In this document: piece after piece, positions 26,949 through 35,002 of the stretch
Position numbering within the stretch: position 1 is the first letter of the stretch
Layout: every line of letters starts with the position of its first letter
Assembly: GCA_036490715.1 (NCBI GenBank)
Contig: DASXDL010000013.1
Span: 62,001 to 126,000 of the forward strand
Length of the DNA: 64,000 nucleotides
From: FEN-1191 sp036490715
GTDB lineage: Bacteria > Pseudomonadota > Gammaproteobacteria > Steroidobacterales > Steroidobacteraceae
Reading direction: 5' to 3'
Made by a program: the position numbers and the translations under genes
Notes under the pieces: generated by a model
Told to the model about the DNA's origin: nothing
The model's database searches: none
The model's input: the letters and a program-made list of their open reading frames with translations, nothing else

Positions 26949-27767
26949 ATGGCACTGCCGGCCACGACCGGCGTGACCACTCTCGAGATGGCGCGTGAGC
27001 TGCGCCGCGCCGGCTGCGACGGCCACCGCGGCGTGCACGCGCCGCTGCGCGCCAGCGGCGCGCTGAATCAGGCGGCCGTGCAGTGGTCACGCGGGCTGGA
27101 GCTGCGCGCCGCCATCGTCGACAGCGGCTATCGCGAGCAGGCCTCGGCCGCGCTGCACGTCAGCGGCGACGCCGTCGCGCTGAAGCAGTCTCTGGATCAG
27201 CGCCTGTGCCAGGCGCTCACCACCGACAGCTATGTCGATCTGGGCGTCAGCCAGCGCGGCAACGACACCTGGCTGATTCTCGCCAGTCCCTTCACGGCAC
27301 CGGCGCAAAGGGACGCTGATCGTATCGCTGCGGAGCTGCTGGCGCGGATCAATGCCGCGCGTGCAAAGTCGCAGCGCTGCGGCAGCCGCTCGTTTCCGCC
27401 GGCGCCGGCGCTGCGATTGAACCAGCTGCTGAACCGGGCCGCCCAGCGGCATGCGCTCGACATGCTGTCGCATGGCTACTTCGAGCATGAGGGCAGCGAT
27501 GGCAGTACGCCGGCGCAACGCATCAGCACCAGCGGCTACGCCTACCGCATCGTCGGCGAGAATCTGGCCTCCGGCCCGCAGACCGCCGCCGAGGCGCTCA
27601 CCGGCTGGCTCGCCAGCCCCGGGCACTGTGAGAACATCATGGACCCGCGCTTCTCCGAATCCGGCATCGCCTACGCCGCCAACAGCCGCGGCGCGCCGCG
27701 CATCTTCTGGGTGCAGGAGTTCGCCGCTCCGGCCGACGCTCGGCGCGCCGACACGCCGGTGCGTTAA
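26949..27767 (+). CDS. CAP/SCP domain protein
   Basis: 272 aa from the first ATG. The C-terminal CAP domain (about residues 130-262) has LNRAAQRHALDMLSHGYFEHEGSDGSTPAQRI and GENLASG, WLASPGHCENIMDPRFSESG, with the conserved His/Glu cavity residues. CAP proteins bind sterols, lipids or cell-wall material outside the cell. The frame continues upstream as four Arg, Tyr, Arg and LLLGALGLALTPGIGGS, an evident signal peptide, back to a stop at 26853. No ATG, GTG or TTG exists there. The real start is therefore probably a rare codon upstream (for example CTG or ACG), soon after the PEBP stop. Confidence 0.8.
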   Translation: MALPATTGVTTLEMARELRRAGCDGHRGVHAPLRASGALNQAAVQWSRGLELRAAIVDSGYREQASAALHVSGDAVALKQSLDQRLCQALTTDSYVDLGVSQRGNDTWLILASPFTAPAQRDADRIAAELLARINAARAKSQRCGSRSFPPAPALRLNQLLNRAAQRHALDMLSHGYFEHEGSDGSTPAQRISTSGYAYRIVGENLASGPQTAAEALTGWLASPGHCENIMDPRFSESGIAYAANSRGAPRIFWVQEFAAPADARRADTPVR

Positions 27768-27805
27768 GCTTGCCACCCGCGCCGGCGCAAAACGAGGAGA
27801 CCGCG

Positions 27806-28288
27806 ATGGCTCAGTATTCGGCCGAGGTGATCTGGGAGCGCGGTGACGCCGCGTTCACCGACAACCGTTATTCGCGCCGCCACCGTTGGCGTTTCGACGG
27901 CGGCCTGGAAGTGCCGGGTTCCTCTTCACCGCACTCCGTTCCAGTGCCGCTGTCGGACCCGACCGCCGCGGACCCGGAAGAGGCGTTGATTGCGGCGCTG
28001 TCCAGTTGTCACATGCTGTGGTTTCTCGCCATCGCCGGCAAACGAAAATTTCGCGTCGACCGATATCGCGACCAGGCCACCGGCGTGCTGTCAAAGAACG
28101 CCGCCGGCAAGTACTTCGTCAGCACCGTCACGATGCACCCAGAGGTGCAGTTTTCCGGCGATTCGCTGCCGACCCGCGAGCAGGTCGAGGCGATGCATCA
28201 CAGCGCGCACGAAGAGTGCTACATCGCCAACTCGGTGATCACGCAGATCGCCATCGAGCCGGTGTGGACGGCGTCCACTGCCCAGTGA
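27806..28288 (+). CDS. OsmC family peroxiredoxin-like protein
   Basis: 160 aa from ATG 27806 with GAGGAGA 6 nt upstream. OsmC/Ohr family features: DPTAADPEEALIAALSSCHMLWFLAIAG, with the first Cys in the SSCHML motif, and a second Cys in HSAHEECYIANSV. These two Cys reduce organic hydroperoxides. The HRWRFDGGLEVPGSSSPHSVP start is typical of the OsmC-like subgroup. It converges on dinB with only 7 bp between stops. Confidence 0.9.
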   Translation: MAQYSAEVIWERGDAAFTDNRYSRRHRWRFDGGLEVPGSSSPHSVPVPLSDPTAADPEEALIAALSSCHMLWFLAIAGKRKFRVDRYRDQATGVLSKNAAGKYFVSTVTMHPEVQFSGDSLPTREQVEAMHHSAHEECYIANSVITQIAIEPVWTASTAQ

Positions 28289-28295
28289 AGCGACC

Positions 28296-29495
28296 TCAGC
28301 GCGGCTCGAGCTCCTGAAACAGCGGCAGCTCGGCCGGCGCAGCAGCTGACCTTAGGGTACTCGCTGCGCACTGCGCGCGCACCAGGCTCGAGACCTTCAC
28401 GCCCAACAGACGCAATCGACGCTCGAGCGGCGCGCGTTTCAGGCACAGGCCGGCGGTTCGCCGGATCACGCTCGGATCGCAGGTATAGGCATCGATGGTC
28501 TGCTCGCGCGTGGCGCGCTGGAAGTTGTCGTAGCGCAGCTTGACGCCGATGGTGCGGCCAACGTAGCCGTGGCGCTGCAGATCCTCGCCTAAGCCCTGGC
28601 ACAGCGCAGTGAACACTGCGCGCAATTCGGCGCGATCGCGAACCGCGTGCAGATCGCGCTCGAAGGTGGTTTCGCGGCTCATCGACACCGGTTCGCTCTC
28701 GGTTACCACCGGGCGCTCGTCGCGGCCCCAAGCGGCCCGATGCATCCAGTCGCCGTGGCTGCGGCCAAACTGCTCGATCAGCCACCCGCGCTCGCACTGC
28801 GCCAGCTCGCCGATGGTGCCAATGCCGAGCTGTTGCAGCCGCTCGCCGGTACGCGGCCCGATGCCGTGGATCCGGCGGCACGGCAACGGCCAGATGCGCT
28901 CGCCCAGATCGGATTCGAAGATGATCGAGATGCCGTTGGGTTTTTGCAGCTCGCTGGCGATCTTGGCGATCAGTTTGTTGGGCGCCACGCCGATCGAGCA
29001 GGTCAGGCCGCAGCGCTCGTGGATGGCCTGCTGGATGCGCAGTGCCAGCGTGTGGCCGCCCGATTCGCTGCCGCCGTCGGTGGCACTGAAATCAATGTAG
29101 ACCTCGTCGATGCCGCGATCCTCGACCACCGGCGCCAGCTCCGCGATCACACTCTTGAACAGGCGCGAATACTTGCGGTACTGCTCGAAATCGACCGGCA
29201 GCAGGATCGCCTGTGGACACAGGCGCGCCGCGGCCATCAGCCCCATGGCCGAATGCACCCCGAATTCTCGTGCCGGATAGGTGGCGGTGGTCACCACGCC
29301 GCGGCCAACGTAGTCCCCAAGGCGCGCGTGTTCGGCGCCATCGCGCGCCGGCGGCTGACCACGGCGGCTGCCGCCGATGATCACCGGCAGCCCGCGCAGC
29401 TCCGGGTGGCGCAGCAGCTCGCAGGATGCATAGAAGGCATCCATGTCCAGATGCGCAATGCGTCGGCTCTGGGTCGGCGTGGGCTCGAGCGTCAT
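28296..29495 (-). CDS. dinB: DNA polymerase IV
   Basis: 399 aa Y-family translesion polymerase from ATG 29495; an in-frame ATG at 29510 is less well placed. HLDMDAFYASCE holds the first catalytic Asp. ATYPAREFGVHSAMGL is the nucleotide-binding fingers motif, and DRGIDEVYIDFS carries the Asp/Glu pair. A helix-hairpin-helix (CRRIHGIGPRTGERLQQLGI) and a little-finger domain follow. It has a RARLGDYVGRG-type insert between GGS and VVTTATYPAR, as seen in a known Pol IV subgroup. I see no clear LexA box upstream. Confidence 0.94.
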   Translation of the reverse strand: MTLEPTPTQSRRIAHLDMDAFYASCELLRHPELRGLPVIIGGSRRGQPPARDGAEHARLGDYVGRGVVTTATYPAREFGVHSAMGLMAAARLCPQAILLPVDFEQYRKYSRLFKSVIAELAPVVEDRGIDEVYIDFSATDGGSESGGHTLALRIQQAIHERCGLTCSIGVAPNKLIAKIASELQKPNGISIIFESDLGERIWPLPCRRIHGIGPRTGERLQQLGIGTIGELAQCERGWLIEQFGRSHGDWMHRAAWGRDERPVVTESEPVSMSRETTFERDLHAVRDRAELRAVFTALCQGLGEDLQRHGYVGRTIGVKLRYDNFQRATREQTIDAYTCDPSVIRRTAGLCLKRAPLERRLRLLGVKVSSLVRAQCAASTLRSAAAPAELPLFQELEPR

Positions 29496-29540
29496 GGCGT
29501 TTCCGATCATACCCGCGCGCTTTCAGGCCGGCGGATTCGA

Positions 29541-29555
29541 TTGAGAAAATCTCAA
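29541..29555. promoter_or_regulatory. 15-bp palindrome, possible LysR-type operator
   Basis: TTGAGA-AAA-TCTCAA, arms perfect, of the T-N11-A form bound by LysR-type regulators. It lies between dinB and the small ORF that precedes a LysR gene (29891), so autoregulation is possible. The assignment is inferred. Confidence 0.4.
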
Positions 29556-29639
29556 CGCTGCATGAGGGCTTTGCAACCCGCTCAGCGATGCGGCGCGCAT
29601 GCTTACCCGCAGTTGGAATGACCCGTTAGGAGAGCCGCA

Positions 29640-29828
29640 ATGAACCATATCCATGTCACTCGAACCCTGGTTGCCGGGCTGATTGCCGTGCTGTTGTGCG
29701 TAGCCGAGGGCGCGCTGTTCGTGGCCAGTGCCGCGAACGCTCCCGGCGCCGACGCGGTGGATCAGCCTGCCCACAGCGCTTACCATCGCGTAAGTCTCGC
29801 AGCGCCGGGTGCGCGGGGAGTGAGCTGA
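29640..29828 (+). CDS. small secreted or membrane peptide, 62 aa
   Basis: A strong AGGAGAG lies 6 nt before the ATG. The peptide has one hydrophobic segment (LVAGLIAVLLCVAEGALFVAS, about residues 10-30, given here in part) ending in a plausible signal-peptidase site near ASAANA, then a short polar tail. There is no family I recognise. It ends 62 bp before the proposed LysR start, so it may be a leader gene in the same transcript. The ribosome site and signal-like composition support a real gene. Confidence 0.5.
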   Translation: MNHIHVTRTLVAGLIAVLLCVAEGALFVASAANAPGADAVDQPAHSAYHRVSLAAPGARGVS

Positions 29829-29890
29829 TCGCCGCCAGGAACCAGACGCGCAGGCGCGCGCGGGCCGCACCCGCGCGTTCACCGGCCGGG

Positions 29891-30781
29891 TTGCGCAGGT
29901 TGCCATTGGGCAGCCTGCGCGTGTTCATCGCCGTCGCGCAGCACCTGAGCTTCACCCGCGCCGCCGACGCTCTCGGCGTGAGTGCCAGCGCCGCGAGCCT
30001 GCAGATCCGCTCGCTGGAAGAGTACCTGTCGCGACCGCTGTTTCGTCGCAACGGCCGCCAGGTCCGTCTCACCGCCGAGGGTGAGGGGCTGCTGCCGCGC
30101 GTGCGCCAGGCGCTGGAACAGCTGGAACAGGCGGTGGACGATGTGCGCGGCGAACGCGGCGCCGGGCAGGTGCGGGTCAGCACCCTGGCGTCGTTCCTGC
30201 AGCAGTGGCTGCTGCCGCGGCTGGAGCGCTTTCGCGGCGCCCACCCTAACGTCAACCTGCACCTACATACCTCCGATGACCTGGCCGACTTCGTGCGCGA
30301 CGACATGCATGCCGCGGTGCGCTATGGCCAAGGCGGCTATCCCAACCTGCACTGCGTCAAGCTGCTGGACGAATGGGTGCTGCCGGTGTGCTCACCGGCG
30401 CTCTACAAGAAATTCGGGAAGGTGCGCGACACCGACGACCTGCGTCGTTATCCACTGCTACATAGCCTGAGTGAGCCCTGGACCGACTGGCTGCTCGACG
30501 GCGACGGCCGCGGCGAGCCCGGAGCAATTCGCGGACCGGTGTTCGATGCCGCGCTACCGATGGTGCGCCTGGCTCTGCAGGGGGCCGGTCTGGCGCTGTC
30601 GCGTTGGAGTCTGGTGGCCGATGAGATTGCCAGTGGCCAGCTGGTGCGTGTCAGCGAGCGCGTGGCGCGCATCAAGTTTTGTTACTGGCTGGTAAGCCCG
30701 GCGCGGGTCCAGTCGCTGTCGTCATTTCTTGCGTTCTCGGACTGGATCCGCGGCGAAGCGGCGCAGTTCCCCAGCCCTTGA
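29891..30781 (+). CDS. LysR-family transcriptional regulator, GcvA-like
   Basis: About 296 aa from TTG 29891; the frame is open from 29696, but the N-terminal extension is Arg-rich and matches nothing. GcvA relatives start about ten residues before LRVF, as here. The winged helix is LSFTRAADALGVSASAASLQIRSLEEYL (HTH about residues 20-45). The effector domain includes LHLHTSDDLADFVRDDMHAAVRYGQG and VLPVCSPAL, as in GcvA/AmpR types. The target is unknown; the upstream palindrome at 29541 is a candidate site. Confidence 0.88.
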   Translation: MRRLPLGSLRVFIAVAQHLSFTRAADALGVSASAASLQIRSLEEYLSRPLFRRNGRQVRLTAEGEGLLPRVRQALEQLEQAVDDVRGERGAGQVRVSTLASFLQQWLLPRLERFRGAHPNVNLHLHTSDDLADFVRDDMHAAVRYGQGGYPNLHCVKLLDEWVLPVCSPALYKKFGKVRDTDDLRRYPLLHSLSEPWTDWLLDGDGRGEPGAIRGPVFDAALPMVRLALQGAGLALSRWSLVADEIASGQLVRVSERVARIKFCYWLVSPARVQSLSSFLAFSDWIRGEAAQFPSP

Positions 30782-30867
30782 GCCTCGATTATTGTAACTC
30801 TATGGAGACGGTAAGGCGTTTTGTTCGCTTGACGGTATCGCTATAGATACTATCGTCTCTGCGCGCC

Positions 30868-31074
30868 TCAGAGGCGACGGTGATGCAGGCTACCGGCGCG
30901 CTGGCTCGCGCCGCGTATGCTGGCCAATTGCCGATGCGAATCGTGCCGACGGGCCGGCAGCATTTCTGCCCGCTCGCCCAGCGCCTCGCGCACCCAGGCC
31001 AGCCCAAAGATCATCGGCAGCAGCAGTGCCAGCAGCGGTAACAGCAACAGCGGAATGGCGACTCGCATGATCAT
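30868..31074 (-). CDS. small membrane protein, 68 aa
   Basis: Starts MIMRVAIPLLLLPLLALLLP at ATG 31074 with GAGGG 7 nt upstream. It has one long TM helix (about residues 4-24) and a basic hydrophilic tail rich in Arg and His. No family is recognised. Four CTGAA repeats with 11-bp spacing lie 46-83 bp upstream, as if a regulator controls it, which strengthens the case for a real gene. Codon pattern is hard to judge at this length. Confidence 0.45.
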   Translation of the reverse strand: MIMRVAIPLLLLPLLALLLPMIFGLAWVREALGERAEMLPARRHDSHRQLASIRGASQRAGSLHHRRL

Positions 31075-31119
31075 GTGGACTGCCCTCATTTCTCTGGCTG
31101 CCAGTCTGGGCGCCAGGTG

Positions 31120-31157
31120 CTGAACAGTCGCTGAAGTGGCACTGAACCTGAGCTGAA
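31120..31157. repeat. four CTGAA direct repeats at exact 11-bp spacing
   Basis: CTGAA begins at 31120, 31131, 31142 and 31153. Each unit is preceded by G or A. Read on the other strand this is TTCAG-N6 four times. One helical turn per unit is the pattern bound by OmpR/PhoB-family response regulators as tandem dimers. It lies between the small membrane protein (minus) and the YXWGXW gene (plus). Confidence 0.6.
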
Positions 31158-31224
31158 GCGCCAGCGCCGGTAACGCAAACAGCGGCCTTGTTCACAAGGG
31201 TCAACCAAACCGGGCCGCATGGCG

Positions 31225-31253
31225 TTGACAGCGGCATAGCGACGCTATGAGAT
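31225..31253 (+). promoter_or_regulatory. possible promoter of the YXWGXW gene
   Basis: A perfect TTGACA (-35) at 31225-31230 is followed at 15 bp by TATGAG (31246-31251) or at 17 bp by TGAGAT. It lies about 70 bp before the coding start and downstream of the CTGAA array. Confidence 0.4.
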
Positions 31254-31323
31254 TTGCGGCGCGGTCGCGGCAATGCCGCTGACCTGATACGGATTTTGGA
31301 TTTGCACCAAGGAGTATCGATCA

Positions 31324-31632
31324 ATGGCTACGCGCAAATTACTGCTCGCAACGTTGTGCCTGACTGCGGCGGCCAGCCTGGCGCCCGCGGTGAGCTCGGC
31401 CGGTGTCAACGTCGACATCGACGTGGCGCCGCCGGCGCCGCGTGTGGAAGTCGTTCCTGCGGCGCGCCCGGGCTGGGTTTGGGCACCCGGGTACTGGTCG
31501 TGGCGAGGTCGTGAGCACGTGTGGGTAGCGGGCCGCTGGATTCACGAGCGCCGCGGCTACCACTGGGTGCCCGACGCCTGGGTGTCCAACGGCCCGCACT
31601 ATCACTACGTGCGCGGTCACTGGGAGCGCTGA
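31324..31632 (+). CDS. YXWGXW repeat protein, secreted
   Basis: 102 aa. The signal peptide ends near AVSSAG, then a Pro-rich spacer (VAPPAPRVEVVPAARP), then repeats of the form WVWAPGYWSWRG, HVWVAGRWIHERRG, YHWVPDAWV and YHYVRGHWER. These are the YXWGXW-type aromatic repeats (about 17-19 residues each). Such proteins are small envelope proteins of unknown function, common in Proteobacteria. AAGGAG precedes the ATG. The possible promoter at 31225 and the CTGAA array lie upstream. Confidence 0.85.
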   Translation: MATRKLLLATLCLTAAASLAPAVSSAGVNVDIDVAPPAPRVEVVPAARPGWVWAPGYWSWRGREHVWVAGRWIHERRGYHWVPDAWVSNGPHYHYVRGHWER

Positions 31633-31662
31633 ACGCAACGCACTTAATTAGAGAACGGGACC

Positions 31663-31682
31663 GGCCACCGCTGGCGGTGGCC
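31663..31682. terminator. bidirectional hairpin between convergent genes
   Basis: GGCCACCG pairs perfectly with CGGTGGCC around CTGG. It sits between the stops of the YXWGXW gene (plus) and the ABC permease (minus). No T tract is visible in either direction. Confidence 0.5.
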
Positions 31683-31699
31683 GGCCCTGGCGCTCGCCT

Positions 31700-33205
31700 T
31701 TAGCCGTCGAAGCTGAGCCGCAAGCCGCGCGGCGTCAGCACCCGTTCCAGCCCCTGAAATGCCGCCATGACGGCCAGCGCCAGCAATGCCGCGGGGATGG
31801 CTCCCTCGAGAATCAGCGGCAGATCATTCAGACGGATGCCGGTCAGAATCGGCTCGCCGTAGCCGCCGGCACCGATCAGCGCTCCGAGCGTGGCGGTGCC
31901 GACGTTAATCACGGCTGCGGTACTGACGCCAGCGATGATGGTGCGCGCCGCCAGCGGCGCCTCGACCCGCAGCAACTGCACGTGCCACGGCAGGCCGAGC
32001 GATGCCGCGGATTCGCGTAGCGAGGCCGGAATTGAGTTCAGACCGGTGACGGTATTGCGCACGATCGGCAACAGACTGTAGAGAAACAGCGTTGCGATTG
32101 CCGGACGCGCGCCGATCCCAAACAGCGGGATCATGAATACCAGCATCGCCAGCGACGGCACCGTCTGCAAAATCACCGTCACCACCAGCACGCCGCGGCC
32201 GAGCTGCGGTCGCTTCGCCGCCACCACGCCCAGCGGTAGCCCGATCAGCATCGCCAGCAGCAGCGACACCCCGACCAGTTGCAGGTGCTCGAGTGTGCGC
32301 CGCCCTACACGCGCCGCCAGTCCCGGCGCGCGTGTCGTCGCAGCCGTCACCGGGGCGACGCTGGTGGGTATCTGCGCCTGCAGGAACTGCTGCGCGACCG
32401 CGGCCTCGTCCTGGTGCTCGAGCTGCGCGGCGGCGTTCATGCGCTGCATGGCAGCCTCCGAAATCCGGCCGGCCAGATCGCCCATCGCGGCGAGCAGCCC
32501 GGGCGTCTGGCGCGCGCTGTCCAGCCGATACAGCCATACCGCCTGATAGCTGGGGAAGTAATGACGATCGTCGGTGAGCACCCGGATGTGGTAGCCCTGG
32601 ATCTCCGGATCGGTGGTGTACAAGTCGACCACGTCGGCGACCGCATCGGCCAAGGCCCGATAGGCCAGACTGTGGTCCACGCCGCGGACGCTCGCCGGCG
32701 CCAGGCCGTACGCGGAGCGCAGGCCGGGCCAGCCGTCGGCGCGATTCATGAATTCGTTCGACAGCGCAAAGCGCAGCTCGGGATGTGAGCTCAGCTCCGA
32801 CAGGGTCGACAGCTGCAGCCGCTCAGCCAGCGCCTGGGTCACCCCGAGAGCGTAACGATCCTCGAAGCCCAGTGGCGCGCTGATCCCCAGGCCCCGCTGC
32901 CGCAGCTCATCGACCAGCGACGCGTTGCCACCGGCGGCGTGCAACAGCTCCTGCGTCAGCGTGCCGGTGTATTCCGGATAGGCATCGATGCTGCCTTCAA
33001 GCAGCGCTCGCCACAGGATCGCGCTGCCCCCCATGGCACGACGATGCTCGAGCACCAGTCCGTGGCGCTGTGCGTCCAGGCGCAGCAGCTCGCCCAGGAT
33101 CACCGACTCGGTGAAATTTTTTGAGCCGATGCGAAGCTGACCCCCACTCGCGCCACCGCCAGTCAACAGCAACAAGCACAGCAGCACAGCGGCGCGCATG
33201 GTCAA
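31700..33205 (-). CDS. osmoprotectant ABC importer, fused binding protein and permease
   Basis: 501 aa fusion. Signal segment, then an OpuAC-like substrate-binding domain (about residues 20-275: LRIGSKNFTESVILGELL, EGSIDAYPEYTGTLTQELL, VVDLYTTDPEIQGY), then an OpuB/ProW-type permease (about 300-500, about five TM helices, with the EAA-like loop LRESAASLGLPWHVQLLRVEAPLA). In most bacteria the order is permease then binding domain, or separate genes; here the binding domain is N-terminal. It imports glycine betaine, choline or similar quaternary amines. It overlaps the ATPase gene by ATGA. Confidence 0.88.
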   Translation of the reverse strand: MTMRAAVLLCLLLLTGGGASGGQLRIGSKNFTESVILGELLRLDAQRHGLVLEHRRAMGGSAILWRALLEGSIDAYPEYTGTLTQELLHAAGGNASLVDELRQRGLGISAPLGFEDRYALGVTQALAERLQLSTLSELSSHPELRFALSNEFMNRADGWPGLRSAYGLAPASVRGVDHSLAYRALADAVADVVDLYTTDPEIQGYHIRVLTDDRHYFPSYQAVWLYRLDSARQTPGLLAAMGDLAGRISEAAMQRMNAAAQLEHQDEAAVAQQFLQAQIPTSVAPVTAATTRAPGLAARVGRRTLEHLQLVGVSLLLAMLIGLPLGVVAAKRPQLGRGVLVVTVILQTVPSLAMLVFMIPLFGIGARPAIATLFLYSLLPIVRNTVTGLNSIPASLRESAASLGLPWHVQLLRVEAPLAARTIIAGVSTAAVINVGTATLGALIGAGGYGEPILTGIRLNDLPLILEGAIPAALLALAVMAAFQGLERVLTPRGLRLSFDG

Positions 33206-33954
33206 CCGTCCGCCGCCGGCGCTGCCGCCGGCAGGCTGCGATGGGCAGCGACGAAGCGCCGCACGAAATCGCTGCGCGGACGCTCGATGAAGTCGGCGGC
33301 GGTGCCGTCCTGTACCACCCGGCCGGATTGCATCAGCACCAGCCGCGGCGCCAGATACGCGGCCTCGGCCAGGTCGTGGGTCACCACGATCACGGTCTTG
33401 GCGAGCGTCGCGAACAGCTCGCGCAGACGCTGCTGCAAGTCGAATCGCACCAGTGGATCGAGCGCGCCCAGCGGCTCATCCAGCAGCAGCGCCGGCGGCT
33501 CGGTGATCAGTGCGCGCATCACCGCCACGCGTTGTCGCTGGCCGCCGGACAGCTCGCCGGGATAGCGCTCCAGCACGCTCGCCGGCAGTTGCATCAGTTC
33601 CAGCAGCTCGCGCGTGCGCGCCAGAATGCGGCTGGCGGGCCAGCGCAGATACCGCGGCAACAGCGCCAGGTTGTCGCGCACACGCAGGTGCGGAAACAGG
33701 CCGCCCTCCTGGATGACATAGCCGATGCGTTGCCGGATTGCCAGACGCGCCGCGCGCGTCAGCTCGTCACCAGCGATGCGGACGTGGCCGCTGTCGGGCC
33801 ATTCCAGCCCCAGCAGCAGTCGCAGCAGCGTCGACTTGCCCGAGCCGCTGCTGCCGATGACTGCATTGACCGTGCCGGCCTGGAACTCGAGGTTCAGGTC
33901 CTCCAGGGCGGTGAGTGCGCCGAAGCGCTTGGTGACGTGTTCGAAGCTGAACAC
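33202..33954 (-). CDS. ABC transporter ATPase, OpuBA/ProV-like
   Basis: 250 aa from GTG 33954; the frame is open to 34053 but has no similarity there. It energises the importer encoded next. Walker A GSSGSGKST, signature LSGGQRQRVAVMRAL, Walker B ALLLDEPLGALD and the switch His in VVTHDLAEA are all present. It lacks the C-terminal CBS domains of osmosensing ProV/OpuAA, ending soon after the ABC core, so ionic-strength sensing by CBS is absent. It is co-transcribed with the fused permease. Confidence 0.9.
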   Translation of the reverse strand: MFSFEHVTKRFGALTALEDLNLEFQAGTVNAVIGSSGSGKSTLLRLLLGLEWPDSGHVRIAGDELTRAARLAIRQRIGYVIQEGGLFPHLRVRDNLALLPRYLRWPASRILARTRELLELMQLPASVLERYPGELSGGQRQRVAVMRALITEPPALLLDEPLGALDPLVRFDLQQRLRELFATLAKTVIVVTHDLAEAAYLAPRLVLMQSGRVVQDGTAADFIERPRSDFVRRFVAAHRSLPAAAPAADG

Positions 33955-34057
33955 AATGAGTCCTAGCAACCCGGCGCCGGTGTCGGGGCGTGCGGCAAGA
34001 ATACCGCAGCGGCGGCCGCACCCCGGGACGCAGCGTGCCGGGTATGATCGCATCGAC

Positions 34058-35002
34058 GTGCGTACCTGGTGGAAATTCCGGCGGGCCGTGCTTCAGGCCA
34101 CGCGCGCCGCCACCGTCTCCAATGCCCCCGCCGGCCGGCGCGATGTGCTGGTGCTGCCCTGCTGGCGGCGCCCGGAATTCCTCTGGCACTGCCTGGACAA
34201 CCTGAGCCGGGCCGAAGGCCTGCAGGACGTGCACGTGGTGTTGCGCCCGGACACCGGCCATGACCCGGCCAACATCGAAGTGATCCGCGCCTTCGCCGAG
34301 CGCCTGCCGAGCTTTGAGATCAGCCTGCCGGTGCCTTGCCCCTATCGCCGCACCAAGCAGAGCGCCAACCTGCTGCTGGCGTATCTGCAGGCGGCGGTGC
34401 GCACGCGCCAGCTGGTGTATCTGCTGGAAGAAGACACGATGATCGCGCGCGACTTCTTTCGCTGGCACCGGGCCGTGCATGCAGCCACGCCGGGGCTATT
34501 CTGCTCGATCGCGATCGCCAATCCCAATCGCTCGGTACGGCCGCCGGCCGATGCCGGCGGCTACTACCTGAGCTCCGGCGACTTCAGTTCCATGGGCGTG
34601 TGCTTCGAGCAGCGCATCCTGCGCCGCCTGATCGCGCCGCACGTGACGATGTCCTATTTTCGCCGGCCGAAGCACTACGTGCGCCGATGCTTTCCGGACA
34701 GTGCGGTGGGCTTAGGGTTCGTCGAACAGGATGGCCTGCTGCGCCGGATCCAGGAGCGCTGCGGCTGTCCCACTGCCTATCCTTGCGTGCCACGCGCCTT
34801 TGATGCCGGCTTTTATGGCTATAACCGGCCCGGCGCCCTGAGCGGATCGCTGCCACAGCGGGTCGAGCAGCTTGGCCAGATCATCTACGATCCTGCCGCG
34901 CTGCGCGCGGCGGCCGGACCGGAATTCATCGAGCGCTGTGTCCCGATCGATCTGCAGGGCGGTGAATGGAGCAGTCAGCGTCAGCTCGAGCTGCCCACCT
35001 GA
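34058..35002 (+). CDS. glycosyltransferase-like protein (GT-A fold)
   Basis: 314 aa from GTG 34058; the frame is open to 33725 inside the ATPase antisense. DVLVLPCWRRPEFLWHCLDNL resembles the start of GT-A enzymes, LVYLLEEDTMIARDFFRWH contains an acidic EED motif in the place of the DxD metal site, and YFRRPKHYVRR follows. There is no membrane segment. Substrate and product are unknown. Together with the FkbM methyltransferase and the GT11-like gene next door it probably acts on a surface glycan. Its 3' end overlaps the FkbM gene (convergent) by 22 bp. Confidence 0.6.
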   Translation: MRTWWKFRRAVLQATRAATVSNAPAGRRDVLVLPCWRRPEFLWHCLDNLSRAEGLQDVHVVLRPDTGHDPANIEVIRAFAERLPSFEISLPVPCPYRRTKQSANLLLAYLQAAVRTRQLVYLLEEDTMIARDFFRWHRAVHAATPGLFCSIAIANPNRSVRPPADAGGYYLSSGDFSSMGVCFEQRILRRLIAPHVTMSYFRRPKHYVRRCFPDSAVGLGFVEQDGLLRRIQERCGCPTAYPCVPRAFDAGFYGYNRPGALSGSLPQRVEQLGQIIYDPAALRAAAGPEFIERCVPIDLQGGEWSSQRQLELPT

